Notes: generated from the sequence alone by a model not told the origin. DNA of 64,000 bases from Ctena decussata (GCA_963989385.1 OZ022499.1:102160786-102224785), one strand, 5' to 3'. Positions 33,606 to 46,873 are shown, counted from the stretch's first letter. Made by a program: numbers and translations.

Positions 33606-35298
33606 CTAGAATTGTTTTTCTACGAAAAAACAGAATGTCTCCCCCCTTTTTGATGTCAAAAGGATCAGTCATGAAGACGCCAAGGGAAAAACAATATGTT
33701 TCCCTACCCTGAAGCAGCGATTCATAATAAGTAAAAAGTATAAATGCAAGAGTTATAGTTGTTATGCTCTGCATGTCATGTAATGTTGACTGATATTCAT
33801 ATTTAGTTTTTGTCAAAAAATATAAATGCAAGAGTTACAGTGCTCTGCACATCGTCTATTTATATGTTGACTGATATTTGTATGAAGTTTCATGAATATA
33901 GTTTACACGGTTTTCAAGTTATAGAGCTTAGACGATTGAGACACGATTTTGTGAATGACAAAGTTCCAAGGGAAATAACTCAAACAGTATAAATGCTGCG
34001 CTCTGCAGGTTGTCTAGTGTTGACTGACATTTGTATGAAGTTTCGTGAATATAGCTTATCTGGTTTTCAAGTAATAAAGCGATTGAGACACGATTTTGTG
34101 ACTGACAAAGGTCCAAGGGAAATAACTCAAGAAGTATAAATGCAAGAGTTATGGTTCTTGCAATATGCAATTCTTCTAATGTTGATTGATATTTGTATGA
34201 AGTTTTGTGAATATAGCTTGAATGGTTTTCAAGTTATAGAGCAGACACGACTGAGACACGATTTTGTGACTGACAAAGTTCTAAGGGAAATAACTCAAAT
34301 AGTATAAATGCTAAAGTTATGGTTCTTGCATTCTGCATGTCGTCTGCATGAATATAGCTTGAATGGTTTTAAAGTTATAGGCGGACTCGACTGAGACGCA
34401 ATTTTGTGATGGACAAAGTTCCAAGGGAAATAACTCAAAAAGTATAAACGCCAGAGTGCATTCTGCACGTCGTCTGATGTTGATTGATATTTGTATGAAC
34501 TGTCATGAATATAGCTTGAATGGTTTTAAAGTTATAGAAGGACTCTACTGAGACGCAATTTTGTGATGGACAAAGTTCCAAGGGAAATAACTCAAAAAGT
34601 ATAAATGCCAGAGTTACCATTTGTGCACTTTGCACATCGCCTCATGTTGATTGATGTTTGTATGAAGTTTCGTGAATAAAGCTTGAGCAGTTTTCAAGTT
34701 ATAGAGCGGACACAATTGAAACACAATTTTGTGATGGACTAAGTTCCAAGGGAAATAACTCAAAAAGTATAAATGCCAGAGTTACCATTCTTGCACTCTG
34801 CACGTCGTCTGATGTTGATTGATATTTATATGAAGTTTCGTGAATATATCTTGAGCGGTTTTCAAGTTATAGAACGGACACAATTGAAACACAATTTTGT
34901 GATGGACTAAGTTCCAAGGGAAATAACTCAAAAAGTATAAATGCCAGAGTTACCATTCTTGCACTCTGCATGTCGTCTCATGTTGATTGATATTTATATG
35001 AAGTTTCGAGAACATAGCTTGAGCGGTTTTCAAGTTATAGAACGGACACGATTGAAAAAATTTTGTGATGGACTAAGTTCCAAGGGAAATAACTCAAAAA
35101 GTATAAATGCCAGAGTTACCATTCTTGCACTCTGCACGTCGTCTCATGTTGATTGATATTTATATGAAGTTTTGCGAATATAGATTAAGCGGTTTTCAAG
35201 TTATAGAACGAACACGATTTGTGACAGATAGACGGACGGACGGACAGACGCCCGGGGAAAAACAATATGTCTCCCGACCCTAAAGGGGGGAGACATAA
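33606..35298 (-). mobile_element. Hairpin-CTAG element, ATGTCTCCC family
   Basis: Read on the minus strand it starts with ttatgtctcccccc folding on cgggagacata. Then come a gtccgtccgtccgtc segment, eight to nine modules of about 165 bp (gagttatttcccttgg, acgaaacttcatataaat), ggagacattct, hairpin GTTTTTTCgtaGAAAAAC and finally AATTCTAG followed by TT. The CTAG after a hairpin matches the CTRR end of Helitrons. Confidence 0.7.
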
Positions 35299-35322
35299 TT
35301 TGAATTTGGAAAAGTACATAAA

Positions 35323-35550
35323 TGAGCTGGGACACGACAAAACCAGCAAAGTGGCCTCGAAGACTCAGTTTAGCCTGGGCATCCATCCATTCTGATCCGA
35401 GTCTTTGCTGTCTGCATGGAGCTAGCTTAGACCCTTTGGTACCCTTCAAGTGCACAGCGAGGAGTCTAATCAGACTGGGTGGATTACCAGGCCAATCTGA
35501 GTCTTGTTGAGCGTGCATGCCACTTTGTTGGCTTTGTCATGTTGTGGCTC
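35323..35550. mobile_element. Foldback MITE, TGAGCC family, copy 5
   Basis: tgagctgggacacgacaaaa on the left and tttgtcatgttgtggctc on the right. It belongs to the caaagtggc subfamily. Confidence 0.75.
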
Positions 35551-35617
35551 TTTTGTCCTATCAGGTTATGTTTAAAATGTTGGGCTAAACATTCAAGAGG
35601 AGGCAACTCTGCCTTTT

Positions 35618-37478
35618 TAGCTCACCTGAGCCATAGGCTCAGGGTGAGCTATTGTGATCACCCAGTGTCCGTCGTCCGTTGTGCGTCGTGCGTCGTCCGT
35701 CGTCCGTCGTCCGTCGTCAACAATTTGCTTTAAATGACATCTTCTCTGAAAACGCTAGGCCTAGGGCTTTGATATTTGGTATGAAGCATTGTCTAGTGGT
35801 CCTCTACCAAGTTTGTTCAAATGGTGGCCCCAGGGTCCAAAATGGCCCAGGGGCAGGGGGTCTTGGGTTCGAAACTAAAAAAATACTTAAAAATCTTCTT
35901 CTCCAGAACTGCTTGGCTCAGATGGTTGAAATTTGGTATGTAGCATTGCCTAGTGGTCCTCTACCAAGTTTGTTCAAATGGTGGCCCCAGGGTCCAAAAT
36001 GGCCCTAGGGCAGGGGGTCTTGGGTTCGAAACTAAAAATTACTTAAAAATCTTCTTCTCCAGAACTGCTTGGCTCAGGTGCTTGAAATTTGGTATGTAGC
36101 ATTGCCTAGTGGTCCTCTACCAAGTTTGTTCAAATGGTGGCCCCAGGGTCCAACATGGCCCTGGGGCAGGGGGTCTTGGGTTTGAAACTAAAAAATACTT
36201 AAAAATGTTCTTCTCCTGATTTGCTTCGCTCAGATGCTTGAAATTTGGCTGGTAGAATTGCCTAGTGGTCCTCTACCTTGTTTGTTCAAATGGTGGCCCC
36301 AGGGTCCAAAATGGCCCTGGGGCAGGGAGTCTTGGGTTCGAAACTAAAAAATACTTAAAGATCTTCTTCACCAGAACTGCTTGCCTCAGATGCTTGAAAT
36401 TTGGTATGTAATATTGCCTAGTGGTCCTCTACGAAGTTTGTTCAAATGGGTGCCCCAGGGTCCAAAATGGCCCGGGGCAGGGAGTCCCAGGTTTGAACCA
36501 TAGAAATACATAGAAAAATATTAAAAAATCTTCTACTTCAGAACTGCAAGGTTCATATGCTTGAAATTTGGCATGTAGCATTATCTAGTAGTCCTTTACC
36601 AAGTTTGTTCAAATGATGACCCCAGGGTCTAAAATGGCTCCGCCCCAGGGGGTCCTGGGTTTGAACCATAGAACTACATAGAAAAATATTCAAAAATCTT
36701 CTTCTTCAGAACCACTTGGCTCAGATGCTTGAAGATTGGCATGATGCATTGCCTTGTTGTCCTTTATCAAGTTTGTTCAAATGATGGCCCCATGGTCCAA
36801 AATGGCCCTGCGGCAGGGAGTCCTGAGTTTGAGCCATTGAAATACATAGGAAACTATTGAAAAATCTTCTTCTTCAGAACCACTTGGCTCAGATGCTTGA
36901 AATTTGGTATGATGCATTGCCTGGTGGACTCCTACAAAGTTTGTGTAAATGGTGGCCCTGGGATCCAAAATGGCCCTGGGGCAGGCAGTCTTGGGTTCGA
37001 AATTAAAATGTACTTAAAAACCTTCTTCTCCAGAACCCCTTAGTGCAGATGCTTGAAATTTTGTATGATGCATTGCCTAGTGGTCCCTCACCAAGTTTGT
37101 TCAAATGATGGTGCCAGGGTTAAGAATGGCCCCGCCCCAGGGGGTCCTGGGTTTGAACGATAGAAATACATAGAAAAATATTCAGAAATCTTCTGCTTCA
37201 GAACCACTTGGCTCAGAGGCTTGAAATTTAGCTTTTAGCATTGCCTAGTGGTCCTTTACCAAGATTATTCAAATGATGGCCCCAGGGTCCAAAATGGCCC
37301 TGCCCCAGGGGCTCCAGGGTTTGAACCATAGCAATACATAGAAAAACATTCGAAAATCTTCTTCTTCAGAACCATCTGGAAATGGTTGCAAACTATCAGG
37401 TTTGTTCAAACTATGACCCTAGTTTGACCTTTAACCTTTTTGCTCAGGTGAGCGATCCAGGGCCACTTGGCCCTCTTG
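35618..37478 (+). mobile_element. Hairpin-CTTG element, TAGCTCACCTGAGCC family
   Basis: After a T-tract, TAGCTCACCTGAGCC folds on ggctcagggtgagcta. Then come cgtccgtcgtccgtcg and about ten modules of 155-175 bp (cttctccagaactgcttggc, cttgaaatttggtatgtagc, ggtggccccagggtccaa). It closes with gctcaggtgagcgatc, hairpin AGGGCCACTTGGCCCT, CTTG, TT. Confidence 0.8.
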
Positions 37479-37508
37479 TTTATCTCTGGTTTTTGCCTAT
37501 AAACTCTT

Positions 37509-40500
37509 AACAAGAGGTCCATGATGGACCTAAATCGCTCACCTGAGTTATGATGAAATAACATGGAAGATCATCTATTTGATAATGGTTCAATTGGAGC
37601 AGTTTTGCACTTTCTAATCTATACTCTGACAAAGTTTCATGAAGATTGGATCAAATCTGTGTCCTCTAGTGTGTAAACAGTGTTTTTCTAAGATCTGACC
37701 TGGCCATCTAGTTTTTGATCAGACATTATTCAGTTTCAAACTTGACCTACATTTCATGAAGATAAACATTCTGACAAAGTTTCATGAAGATTCAATGCAA
37801 AATAAAGCAAAAATTGTGTACACAAGGCTTTTCTATGATTTGACCTAATGACCTAGTTTTTCACCTGACAACACCAAGTTTCAAACTTGGTCTAGATTTT
37901 ATTAGCTCACCTGGCCCGAAGGGCCATAGTGAGCTATTGTCATACCAATGCGTGCGTCGTGCGTCGTCCCGAAATTTGTCCGGCAACACCGAAAAACAAA
38001 TATTCAAACATCTTCTTCTGTAAAACTACTGGTCCCATGGTTCTCAAATTTCACATGGAGCATGACCTGACTCCAGGGTCTAAGAATTGTAAAATTGGGT
38101 CAGCTTGAAAATCCAAGATGGCTGCCATTACTAAAAATAGCAAAAACAACAAAATAAACTTCTTCTCCAGAACCACTGGGTATATTTGTCGAAATTTTGG
38201 CATGGAACATCAGTGAAACCTTGGTATTCAAAATTGTAAAAATGAAAAAAATCTGTAGCGGAGTTTTGTTACAGTGACCTACTTTCTGTTTAAGAGTGTA
38301 ATTTTGCTCAAATGCCAATGTCAAAAAACGACTTATTCAAACGACTTCAAACAACTTCTTCTCTAAAACCACTGCACCCATGGGTCTCAAATTTCACATG
38401 GAGCATGACCAGACTGCAGGGTTTCAAAATTGTAAAATTGGATCAGGTCAAGAATCCAAGATGGCCGCCGTTACTAAAAGTAGCAAAAACAACAAAATCA
38501 ACTTCTTCTCCAGAACCATTTGGTATATTTGGTTGAAAGTTTGCGTGGAACATTAATGGGACCTTGGGATTTAAAATTGCAAAAATGAAAAAAATCTATA
38601 GGGGAATTAGGTCACAGTGACCTATTTAGCGTTTACAAGACCGATTTTGCTCAAATGTCAGTATCTCAAGAAAACGCAATCCATTCTGGTCAGAAATGGT
38701 CCTTGAAAGGAATTATTTCAATTTTGTGCCAGTTGACTATCCAAGATGGCCACTAAGGGGGCCGTTACTAAAAATAGCACAAACATATAAAATGACAATT
38801 ACTCAAGAACCCTTGAATGGAATTCGACCAATTTTGTGTCAGAATCTTCCTTGCATGAAGCCGTTTCGATTAATTACAATTTGGCTTTCCAAGATAGCTG
38901 ACATCTGCCATTACTAAAAATAGCACAAACATAAAAATGACAATTACTCAAGAACCCTTGATTGGAATTTGACCAATTTTGTGTCAGAATGTTCCTTGCA
39001 TGAAGCCGTTTCGATTAATTGAAATTTGGCTTTCCAAGATGGCCGACATCTGCCATTACTAAAAATAGCACAAACATAAAATGACAATAACTCATGAACC
39101 CTTGAATGGAATTGGACCTATTTTGTGTCAGAATTTTCCTTACATGAAGCCATTTCGATTAATTGCAATTTGGCATGCCAAGATGGCCACCATCTGCCGT
39201 TACTTAAAATAGCACAAAACATAAAAATGACAATATCTCAGTAACCGCTGAATAGATTTTGACGAAATTTGTGTCAAAATGATTCTTGCATTGAGATGTT
39301 TCAAAAGTAACTAAATATAGACAAGTCATAATGGCCTTTGTTACTAAAAATAGAAAAATGTGAAAATTAGAAAGTCTCAGTGGAATTGGACTAATTTTGT
39401 GTCAGAATGGTCCTTTCATTAAGCTTTTTTCGATTTTCGGCATTTTGGCATTCCAAGATGGCCGCCATTTGCTGTTACTAAAAATAGCTCAAAACATGAA
39501 AATGACAACATCTCATTAACCGCTGAAGCGTTTGTGACGAAATTTGTGGCAAAATGATTCTTGCTTTGACATGTTTCAAATATTAACAAATATCGACCCG
39601 TCAAGTTTGCCTCTGTTACTTAAAATAGCAAAATATGAAAATTAGAAAATTACAATGGAACTGGACCAATTTTGTGTCAAAATGGTCCTTGCATGAAAGC
39701 TTTTCAATTTTTTGCATTTTGGCATTCTAAGATGGCCGCCATCTGCCGTTACTAAAAATAGCACAAAACATGAAACTGACAATATCTCAGTAACCCCTGA
39801 ATGGATTTTGATGAAATTTGTGGCAAAATGATTCTTGCATTGAGGTGTTTCAAAAGTAAATATATAAAGACCAGACAAGTTGGCCTCTGTTACTAAAAGT
39901 AGCAAAATGTGAAATTGAGAAAATCTCTGGAATTGGACCAATTTTGTATCAGAATGGTCCCATTGCACAAAAGCCAGGTGCGCGATATCAGGCCCATTTG
40001 GGCCTCTTGTTAAGAGAATCATTCTGACAAAGTTTCATGAAGATTGAACCAAAACTGTGCCCTCTGGAGCATCCACAATGTTTTTCTAAGGTTTGACCTA
40101 GTAACCTAGTTTTTGATCCAACATGACCCAGTTGCACCCTTGGTCTAGATTTGTTGGAGATAAACATTTTGACAAAGTTTCATGAAGATTGGAACAAAAC
40201 TGTGCCCTCTACAGCATTCACATGGTTTTTCTAAGATCTGACCTAGTGACCTAGTTTTTGACCTGACATGACCCAGTTTCAAATTTGGGCTGTATTTCAT
40301 AAAGATAAGCATTCTGACAAAGTTTCATGAAGATTGGATCATAACTGTGCCCTCTAGAGTTTATTCAAGGTTTTAAGACTTGACCTAGTGACCTAGTTTT
40401 TGACCCCACATGACTCAGTTTCAGCCTTGGCCTAGATAGTATAAGGATAAACATTCTGACAAAGTTTCATGAAGATTGGATTATAACTGTGCCCTCTAGA

Positions 40501-41182
40501 GCATTCACATGTTTTTTCTGAGATTTGACCTAGTGACCTAGTTTTTGACCCCACATGACTCAGTTTCAATCTTGGCCTAGATTGTATAAGGATAAACATT
40601 CTGACAAAGTTTCATGAAGATTGGATCATAACTGTGCCCTCTACAGTGTATACAAGGTTTTTCTAAGATTTGACCTAGTGACCTAGTTTTTGACCCGACT
40701 TGACCCAGTTTCGAACTTGTCCTAGATATTATTAAGATAAACATTCTGACAAAGTTTCATGAAGATTGAATCAAAACTGTTCCCTCTGTGTTATCCTAAG
40801 ATTTATTTCTATTTTTAGCTCTGGCGGCCATTTTGTTCAGCGGAGTGAAACCGTTTTAGCAATTTTGGTTCAGGGCAATAAGTCAAACATTTCTGTGAAA
40901 TTTTTTTGAAATCGAGCCATTGGCTTCAGAGGAGATGTCGTTTAAAGGTTTTTCTATTATTAGCTCTGGCGGCCATTTTGTTCAGCGGAGCGGAACCATT
41001 TTAGCAATTTTGGTTCATGGCTATAACAGAAACATTTGTGTGAAATTATTTTGAAATTGGCCCACTGGTCTAGAAATGTCGTTTGAAGAAATTGTTGACG
41101 ATGGACGGACAGTCGGACGGACAGACGACATAAATATCGATCACAATAGCTCACCTTGAGCACTTCGTGCTCAGGTGAGCTA
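37509..41182 (-). mobile_element. Hairpin-CTTG element in reverse, tcatgaaactttgtcag family, split by a nested insertion
   Basis: The left end is AACAAG plus hairpin AGGTCCATgATGGACCT; the right end is gagcacttcgtgctc with flanking agctcacct/aggtgagcta. Modules of about 150 bp (gacaaagtttcatgaagatt, tgacctagtgacctagtt) occupy 37560-37900 and 40010-40800. Two copies of ttagctctggcggccatttt (about 40817, 40960) precede the end. A plus-strand element is inserted at 37904-40009. Confidence 0.75.
37904..40009 (+). mobile_element. Hairpin-CTTG element, AGCTCACCTGGCCC family (nested)
   Basis: AGCTCACctGGCCC-gaa-GGGCCatAGTGAGCT is the 5' hairpin. Then come gtgcgtcgtgcgtcgtc and modules of roughly 150-300 bp (ttctccagaaccactgg, tccaagatggccgccat, ttactaaaaatagcac). 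It closes with a degenerate inverted arm (ccaggtgcgcgat), hairpin AGGCCCATTTGGGCCT, CTTG, TT. Confidence 0.8.
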
Positions 41183-41527
41183 AAAAGTAGACGATTTTCG
41201 GAAGGGTGTTGCTGGCAACCAGTGCAAATGCTGAGTCTTAGTAGCCTTCTGATCTTGGTCTGTGCCTGTGGTGTTTGCCTAGGCAATCTGTCCAAATATT
41301 ATGGGTAAACACAGTAACATTTTTTATGCATCATGTTTTGTATACTCATGAAAAGAAAGCATTCTATTTCATTTTAGTTTTAATATATACATGTACATGT
41401 AATACATTCTGGTTATGGTATTTTTTGCTGTTTAGTACCATATTTATAAGGTTATAAGATGGGAGTTTACCCTTCCTGAATTACCGCAGATATGTAAATC
41501 AGTCTGGTGTAATTAAGCTATAATTTT

Positions 41528-42689
41528 TAGCTCGCCTGAACGAAAGTTCAGGAAGAGCTATTGTTGTCACCACGGCGTCGGCGTCCGCGTCCGCGTCCGC
41601 ATCGGCGTCCGGATTGGATGTTTTGGTTAAAGTTTTTTAAAGACCTATATCTCCCTAACCCATGGATGGATTCTTTTGATACTTGCACTGTAGTTAGATA
41701 TTGGTCTAAGGTTTAACAGGGTACCACCCCCACCCCACTCCGTGACCTTGATGTCAAGGTCATGGACTTAGAAAATTGGTATTTTTTTTTGACTGGATGT
41801 TTTGGTTAAAGTTTTATAAAGCTTAATATCTCCTTAACCCATGGATGGATTCCTTTGATACTTGCACTAAAGTTAGGTATTGATCTAAAGTTTTCGAAGG
41901 TACCACCCCCACCCCCCTCTGTGACCTTGATGTCAAGGTCATGGACTTAGAACATTGTCTTTTTATTGATTGGATGTTTTGGTTAAAGTTTTTTAAAGAC
42001 ACATATCTCCTGAACCCATAGATGAATTCTTTTTATATTTGCACTGTAGTTAGATCTACAGAGTACTACCCCAACCCCGCTCAGTGATCTTGATGTCAAG
42101 GTCAGGGACTTGGGAATTTTTTGTCTTTTTTAAAGTTTTGTAATTGCATACTGATTCATAATGCTTTGCAGAGATTTAGTTTATACTTGAAATGATGTTA
42201 GACTCTTTTTTGAGTTTTTACAAAACACCTTATCATACCCCACTGGATGACCTTGAAGTCAAGGTCATCGATTTAGAATTTTGTCTTAAAGATTTTGGTT
42301 AAAGTTTTATATTTATGAAGACATAATTTCACAGTGCCACGATGATGGACTCAGTTGATACTAATACTTGGACTGATGTTAGATAATGGTTCAGGGTTTT
42401 GATACATCCTAGTAGCCCCCCCCCCCCCCCCCCCCCCCCAACCCTCCCCTCCCCCCTACCCGTCAGTTTTTTTACCTCAAGCTCATGGGCTTTGAAATTT
42501 AATTTCATTTTCTTTTTATTTTAATTGTATTTTTAAGACTTATTTCTGAGATAGCTTTTGTTTATAAATGTGTTTTCATTATGGACATGCTTGCCTGAAG
42601 TTTTATGCATAGAGTGCACACCACCATAGCGGCTGTGTGATGGGCAAGCACCAATTCAGGCGAGCTATGCTGTCAGGCGACAGCTCTTG
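41528..42689 (+). mobile_element. Hairpin-CTTG element, CCTGAAC family, intact copy
   Basis: Same ends and modules as 8933-12445 but without the nested insertion: TAGCTCGCCTGAAC...GTTCAGG, gtcggcgtccgcgtccgcg, modules with gttttggttaaagtttt, a C-run at 42417-42438, attcaggcgagc, hairpin GCTGTC-aggc-GACAGC, TCTTG. It is the reference for the uninterrupted form (about 1.16 kb). Confidence 0.85.
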
Positions 42690-42715
42690 TTTTTTCACTT
42701 CTAAAACAGTCCCAA

Positions 42716-42815
42716 AGACCTAGATCTGTCTTACAAGACAGATCTAGATCTTTGAGATTGTTTTGGAAGGGAAAAACCCCATCTTATGACTGAATAAATA
42801 TTGTATGTCTGTTCC
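42716..42815. repeat. Foldback repeat with tagatctgtctt core
   Basis: agatctgtcttacaagacagatct is a palindrome, within cctagatctgtctta / agacagatctagatc; gattgttttggaagggaaaa and ctgaataaatattgta follow. Related sequence occurs at 63780-63870 and, more diverged, 18720-18880. Confidence 0.6.
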
Positions 42816-42980
42816 ACGGAAAACTGTGGGTGGTAATTATTCAGAAGCTGAACATATCAGTTGTTTGTTCAACACTGTGCTTATTACTGTTTATTATTTT
42901 GTCATCTAGTTTATAGAGCTTTATTTTTAATATTTGAAAACAAAGATCTGATATCATATTTTGTATAATTTGCTATATTA

Positions 42981-42984
<4 letters not shown>

Positions 42985-43011
<27 letters not shown>

Positions 43012-43049
43012 GTGGGGGGGGGGGGGGGGGGGTGGGTGGGTGGGGGGGA
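42985..43049. repeat. Long T-run joined to a G-run
   Basis: About 27 T residues, then gtgggg and a run of G with (GGGT) repeats. It can form a G-quadruplex and is prone to sequencing or assembly error. Confidence 0.85.
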
Positions 43050-44340
43050 TTTCATTGTTCCAGTTTCATATGCATTTTAATTATATGTGAGTGGGCAAGT
43101 CCACAGTTTACTGTATCCTGTGTTTTAAGGAACACGTTAGTATGTCAGTTAGCTTGTAGCTTGTGTCAACAGTTAAAAAGTTTTATGAGACACCAGGACC
43201 TTGTTGATCCCTACAATGTGGCCATTTCTAAACTAATTTCTGATTTGATGGCCTCAGCCAAAGCTTAGTTAGGCTTTCAAGTGCGGGACTTTCATTTTCA
43301 CTGACTTTTCCACTGATACATAGATATGGCGTGTGTATTATAATAGGCAGGTGATGCTTACTACTCGCAAGCACCTGATCACACCTCTGTTTTGGGGTCC
43401 ATATCTGTGTATCTAGAATATTCCGAAATTGTCAATGTTTAAATGACTTATGAGTTCTGACTTATGATCAATGTACTTTGACCACTTTCATTTGCATCCT
43501 AGTATAGTGCATTTGAGTACTAGGGTCAAGTCTGGTTACTTTGGACAGTGGGTAAATAAGGACACATCATTGCAAACAGTGAAAATCCAGATGAGACGCC
43601 TCTTAATGAACCCTCTCATCAGGATTTTCACTGTTTGCCCAGTCAATTATGTTTTAATTCCAAACAACTAACATATAAAGGAAACAATGTCACTGTCTGA
43701 ATTAACCTGCTGTCCGAATTTACTCGACTCGACCGGACCTTATAGTTAGACTCATGCCTATTTTTATAAGGCAAAAGGTGTGAAACCTTAAGATGCAGAG
43801 ATAAGATGGTACACTTGAAAATTGACTTATCACAAAATTGACATAATAAACAAGGCAAGTGCCCAAGAAAACTGCATGAACACTACACTAAAAGATTTAG
43901 CTACTTACACTTAGGTGTCTGTCTTACTATATGAATTTCTTGCATCATAAATTTGAAAAATGTGTCTTGTAAAACGGTGGTGGAAATATGTTGAGTGTCA
44001 TTGTGAGTTTGTGATGTACTAATCTTTAATCTTCTGTGAGCCAGATAATATATGTGAAGATATGTATCTCTAATCTTCTGTGAGCCAAATGAAATTCGAA
44101 GGTGCAAGCATTTAGAATGAGGCTGATTTGGGTATACATTGTTGGATCGTGGTATGCTCTGTTTGAAATTTAGCCACGGTCTGAAATGTCCAAATATATA
44201 GGGTTCTTTAGGTATTAGGCCTACACATATACATGTATTTAAAATCAGGACTAAGATTTTTAATCACTCATTTATTTTTGCGCTTTTTTAAATGACCTTG
44301 GACACACATATACACAGGGTCCATAATGCCTGTGCAAACA
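43050..44340. other. Gene-free stretch
   Basis: AT-rich sequence with short fortuitous frames only. A small inverted pair (caggtgatgcttact / agcaagtgct-like phrases) occurs near 43350. No gene or assignable element. Confidence 0.4.
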
Positions 44341-44344
44341 GCAG

Positions 44345-44770
44345 GACATACAGTATAAATTCCTAAAATTGGGACATCTAAGCTAACTTTTGTACATGTC
44401 CTAAAAATTGAACAGTTTGGTTTTACAATCATTAGTCCATCAAAAAGATACAGATGGAATGGCCGACAGTGTTGACCCTGATCAGATTGCTCCTCTGGGT
44501 CTGCACTGTTTGCTCAGACCTATATGTCCCAATACTTAGAATGTTCTTCTACCATTTTTACTAAGGGGTACAACTTTTGTGACCAAGGTTGACAAAGCCT
44601 TATCAAATTGGGTCTACTCTAAAGGAAAGAATTTGCTCCTGGGAGAGCAAGTTCTTTCCACTAAGAGTTGAGCCCCTGCTGAGAAGGGGGCAAAAATGAA
44701 AATGGCAGAGTTGCTTCCCCTGAAAGTTACCTATTCACCTTGAATGTAAATTTAACTTCCCAAATTTGTT
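44345..44770. mobile_element. Two adjacent MITE-like repeats
   Basis: 44345-44545 is a diverged cctaaaattttgga-family copy (gatcagattgctcctctggg). 44546-44770 belongs to the family of 13408-13907 and contains ggaaagaatttgctcctggg answered by agagcaagttctttcc, a hairpin that reappears as the unit of the minisatellite at 46874. Confidence 0.55.
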
Positions 44771-45561
44771 TTGCTAGTTTGTTTGAATTTGATACAAGCA
44801 GATATAGCTAATTGTGATAGAACAAAATACATGTATTGCTTATTTTGCCAGAATAAATGCACATGTGCCAATATATTTTTTCAAATAAATCAAATGCTTT
44901 TCAGAACTTTCAACAGCTTTTAGGACAAACATTAGTGGTTAGCCTCTGACAGTAGTTTTGTATTTTCTGTGTTTGTTTAGTCGGATCTTATATTCTGCAA
45001 AGTTTTATTGATGTCTTTGAGACATTCATAGTATGTTCATGCACATAATACCCCTATCTTATATTCTAAGAAATTTTGTTGATATCAAGAAAGATTCATC
45101 ATATAATCATCATGTGACTAATATAGTGCTAACTGTAGCCAGAAATTTATTTTGCTTGTTTTATATACATTAAAGTTATTTATATATTTGTATGAACTGT
45201 GTCTGTTTTTATTTACAATGTATACAGTATGAATTATAAAGAGAACTTAATGTTTCTATTATGTCGCAATGGAGCATCCAGGGAGCTTCTGAGGTACAAT
45301 TCTTATTGTTGAGTTGTGGTTTAATTTCCCAGTGAAGAAATATTTCATTAATGTTGAGATGTTGCCTCTGAATTTGTAGGACTTTTACCTGCGATAAATG
45401 AAACTCAGGTCCTGCAACAGCTACAAGCAGCTCTGCCCCAGAGGCATCAGGCAGCCTATTTATTTCGCAGGCCTTGACTGGCAGTGGCCTTCTGAGGTAC
45501 AAACCCGTATCAGGCCCCACTTAATGAAGAGCGAAACAGCTGACTGCCTCTCTTTGAAATG

Positions 45562-45748
45562 AGGAGCCCAGGTGGTTCAGTTGGTTAAGCGCTGGCCTAC
45601 TGATCTAGTGGACCGGCTTGAGGCGAGAATCTTTCCTAATGTAAACTGGGTTCCATTGCACACAGCCTTTCATTATCACTGTCCCATCGTCCTGATATAA
45701 CTGCAATACTGTTGAAAAGGACGTAAAATCGCAAGTCATCCATCCATC
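45562..45748 (+). mobile_element. tRNA-derived SINE, family C, copy 1
   Basis: The head gagcccaggtggttcagttg and ggttaagcgctggcctac resembles a tRNA (A box ggttcagttggttaagc). The B-box region is degraded (ggcttgaggcgag). The body includes cctttcattatcactgtccc and the tail is a short (catc) repeat. The inverted copy at 52762-52963 has a better B box. Confidence 0.75.
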
Positions 45749-45865
45749 TCTGAAATGAATGGATATACCTCCAAGGGAGATCATTCTGATCTGGAAATAT
45801 TTTTTCTCCTTTCCAATGGAGACTGCTCTTAAAGGAAATAATTTGCTCTATGAGAGCAAATTATT

Positions 45866-46871
45866 GTCTCGCCTGCGAAGCAGAGGCGAGACATATGTAT
45901 TGCTTTTCCGGTGTCGTCGTCGTCGGCGGCGGCGGCGTAAACTTTTGTCGAGTTTTTGCGTTTAGGTCATTTTCTCAGAAACTATAAGGGCTAGAGCCAT
46001 GAAACTTGGGTCATGCATACATCTGGAAGAGTACATCTGTAAGCCATCATCAGTGTTGAGTCTTGACCTAGATTTTACGGTTGACTGACTTCGCATTTTT
46101 TTGTCGAGTTTTTGCGTTTAGGTCATTTTCTCAGAAACTACAAGTGCTAGAGCCATGAAACTTGGGTCATGCATACATCTGGAAGAGTACAGCTGAAAGC
46201 CATCATCAATGTTGAGTCTTGACCTAGATTTTACGGTTGACTGACCTCGCAATTTTTTGTCGAGTTTTTGCGTTTAGGTCATTTTCTCAGAAACTATAAG
46301 GGTTAGAACCATGAAACTTGGGTCATGCATACATCTGGAAGAGTACAGCTGAAAGCCATCATCAGTGTTGTGTCTTGACCTAGATTTTACGGTTGACTGA
46401 CTTCGCACTTTTTTGTCGAGTTTTTGCGTTTAGGTCATTTTCTCAGAAACTATAAGGGCTAGAGCCATGAAACTTGGGCCATGCATACATCTGAAAGAGT
46501 AACTTTCAAAGCCATCATCTGTATTAAGTCTTGACATACATTTTACGGTTGACTGACTTCGCAATTTTTTGTCAAGTTCTTGCGTTAAGGTCTGTTACTC
46601 AGAAACTATAAGGGCTAGAGCCATGAAACTTGGGCCATGCATTCATCTGGAAGAGAAGAACTCAAAGTCATCATCGATATTGAGTCTTTATCAACATTTT
46701 ACGGTTGGCTGACTTTGCAATTTTTTGGCAAGTTTACGCGTTTAGTCGGTTTCTCAGAAACTGTAAGGGCTAGAGCCATGAAACTTGGTTCATTCATACA
46801 TCTTTGCTGATTTAGCTCTGTTTTGTGACAAAGCGCCAGCAGGCGAGACACCGCATTCCGCGGAATTCTTG
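45866..46871 (+). mobile_element. Hairpin-CTTG element, GTCTCGCCTGCG family, inserted in a minisatellite
   Basis: GTCTCGCCT / AGGCGAGAC hairpin, gtcgtcgtcggcggcggcgg, six modules of about 155-160 bp (cagaaactataagggctaga, ccatgaaacttgggtcatg), gcaggcgagac, ATTCCGCGGAAT, TCTTG, TT. It interrupts a gagagcaaattatttccttt unit of the surrounding 35-bp repeat, which fixes both ends. Confidence 0.85.
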
Positions 46872-46873
46872 TT

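Noticed and set aside
39642..40022. 126-codon minus-strand frame
   Set aside because: It lies entirely in the tandem modules and end hairpin of the 37904-40009 element; peptides repeat with module period.
43032..43268. 78-codon plus-strand frame starting in the G-run
   Set aside because: The start lies in a homopolymer tract and no domain or splice context is seen.
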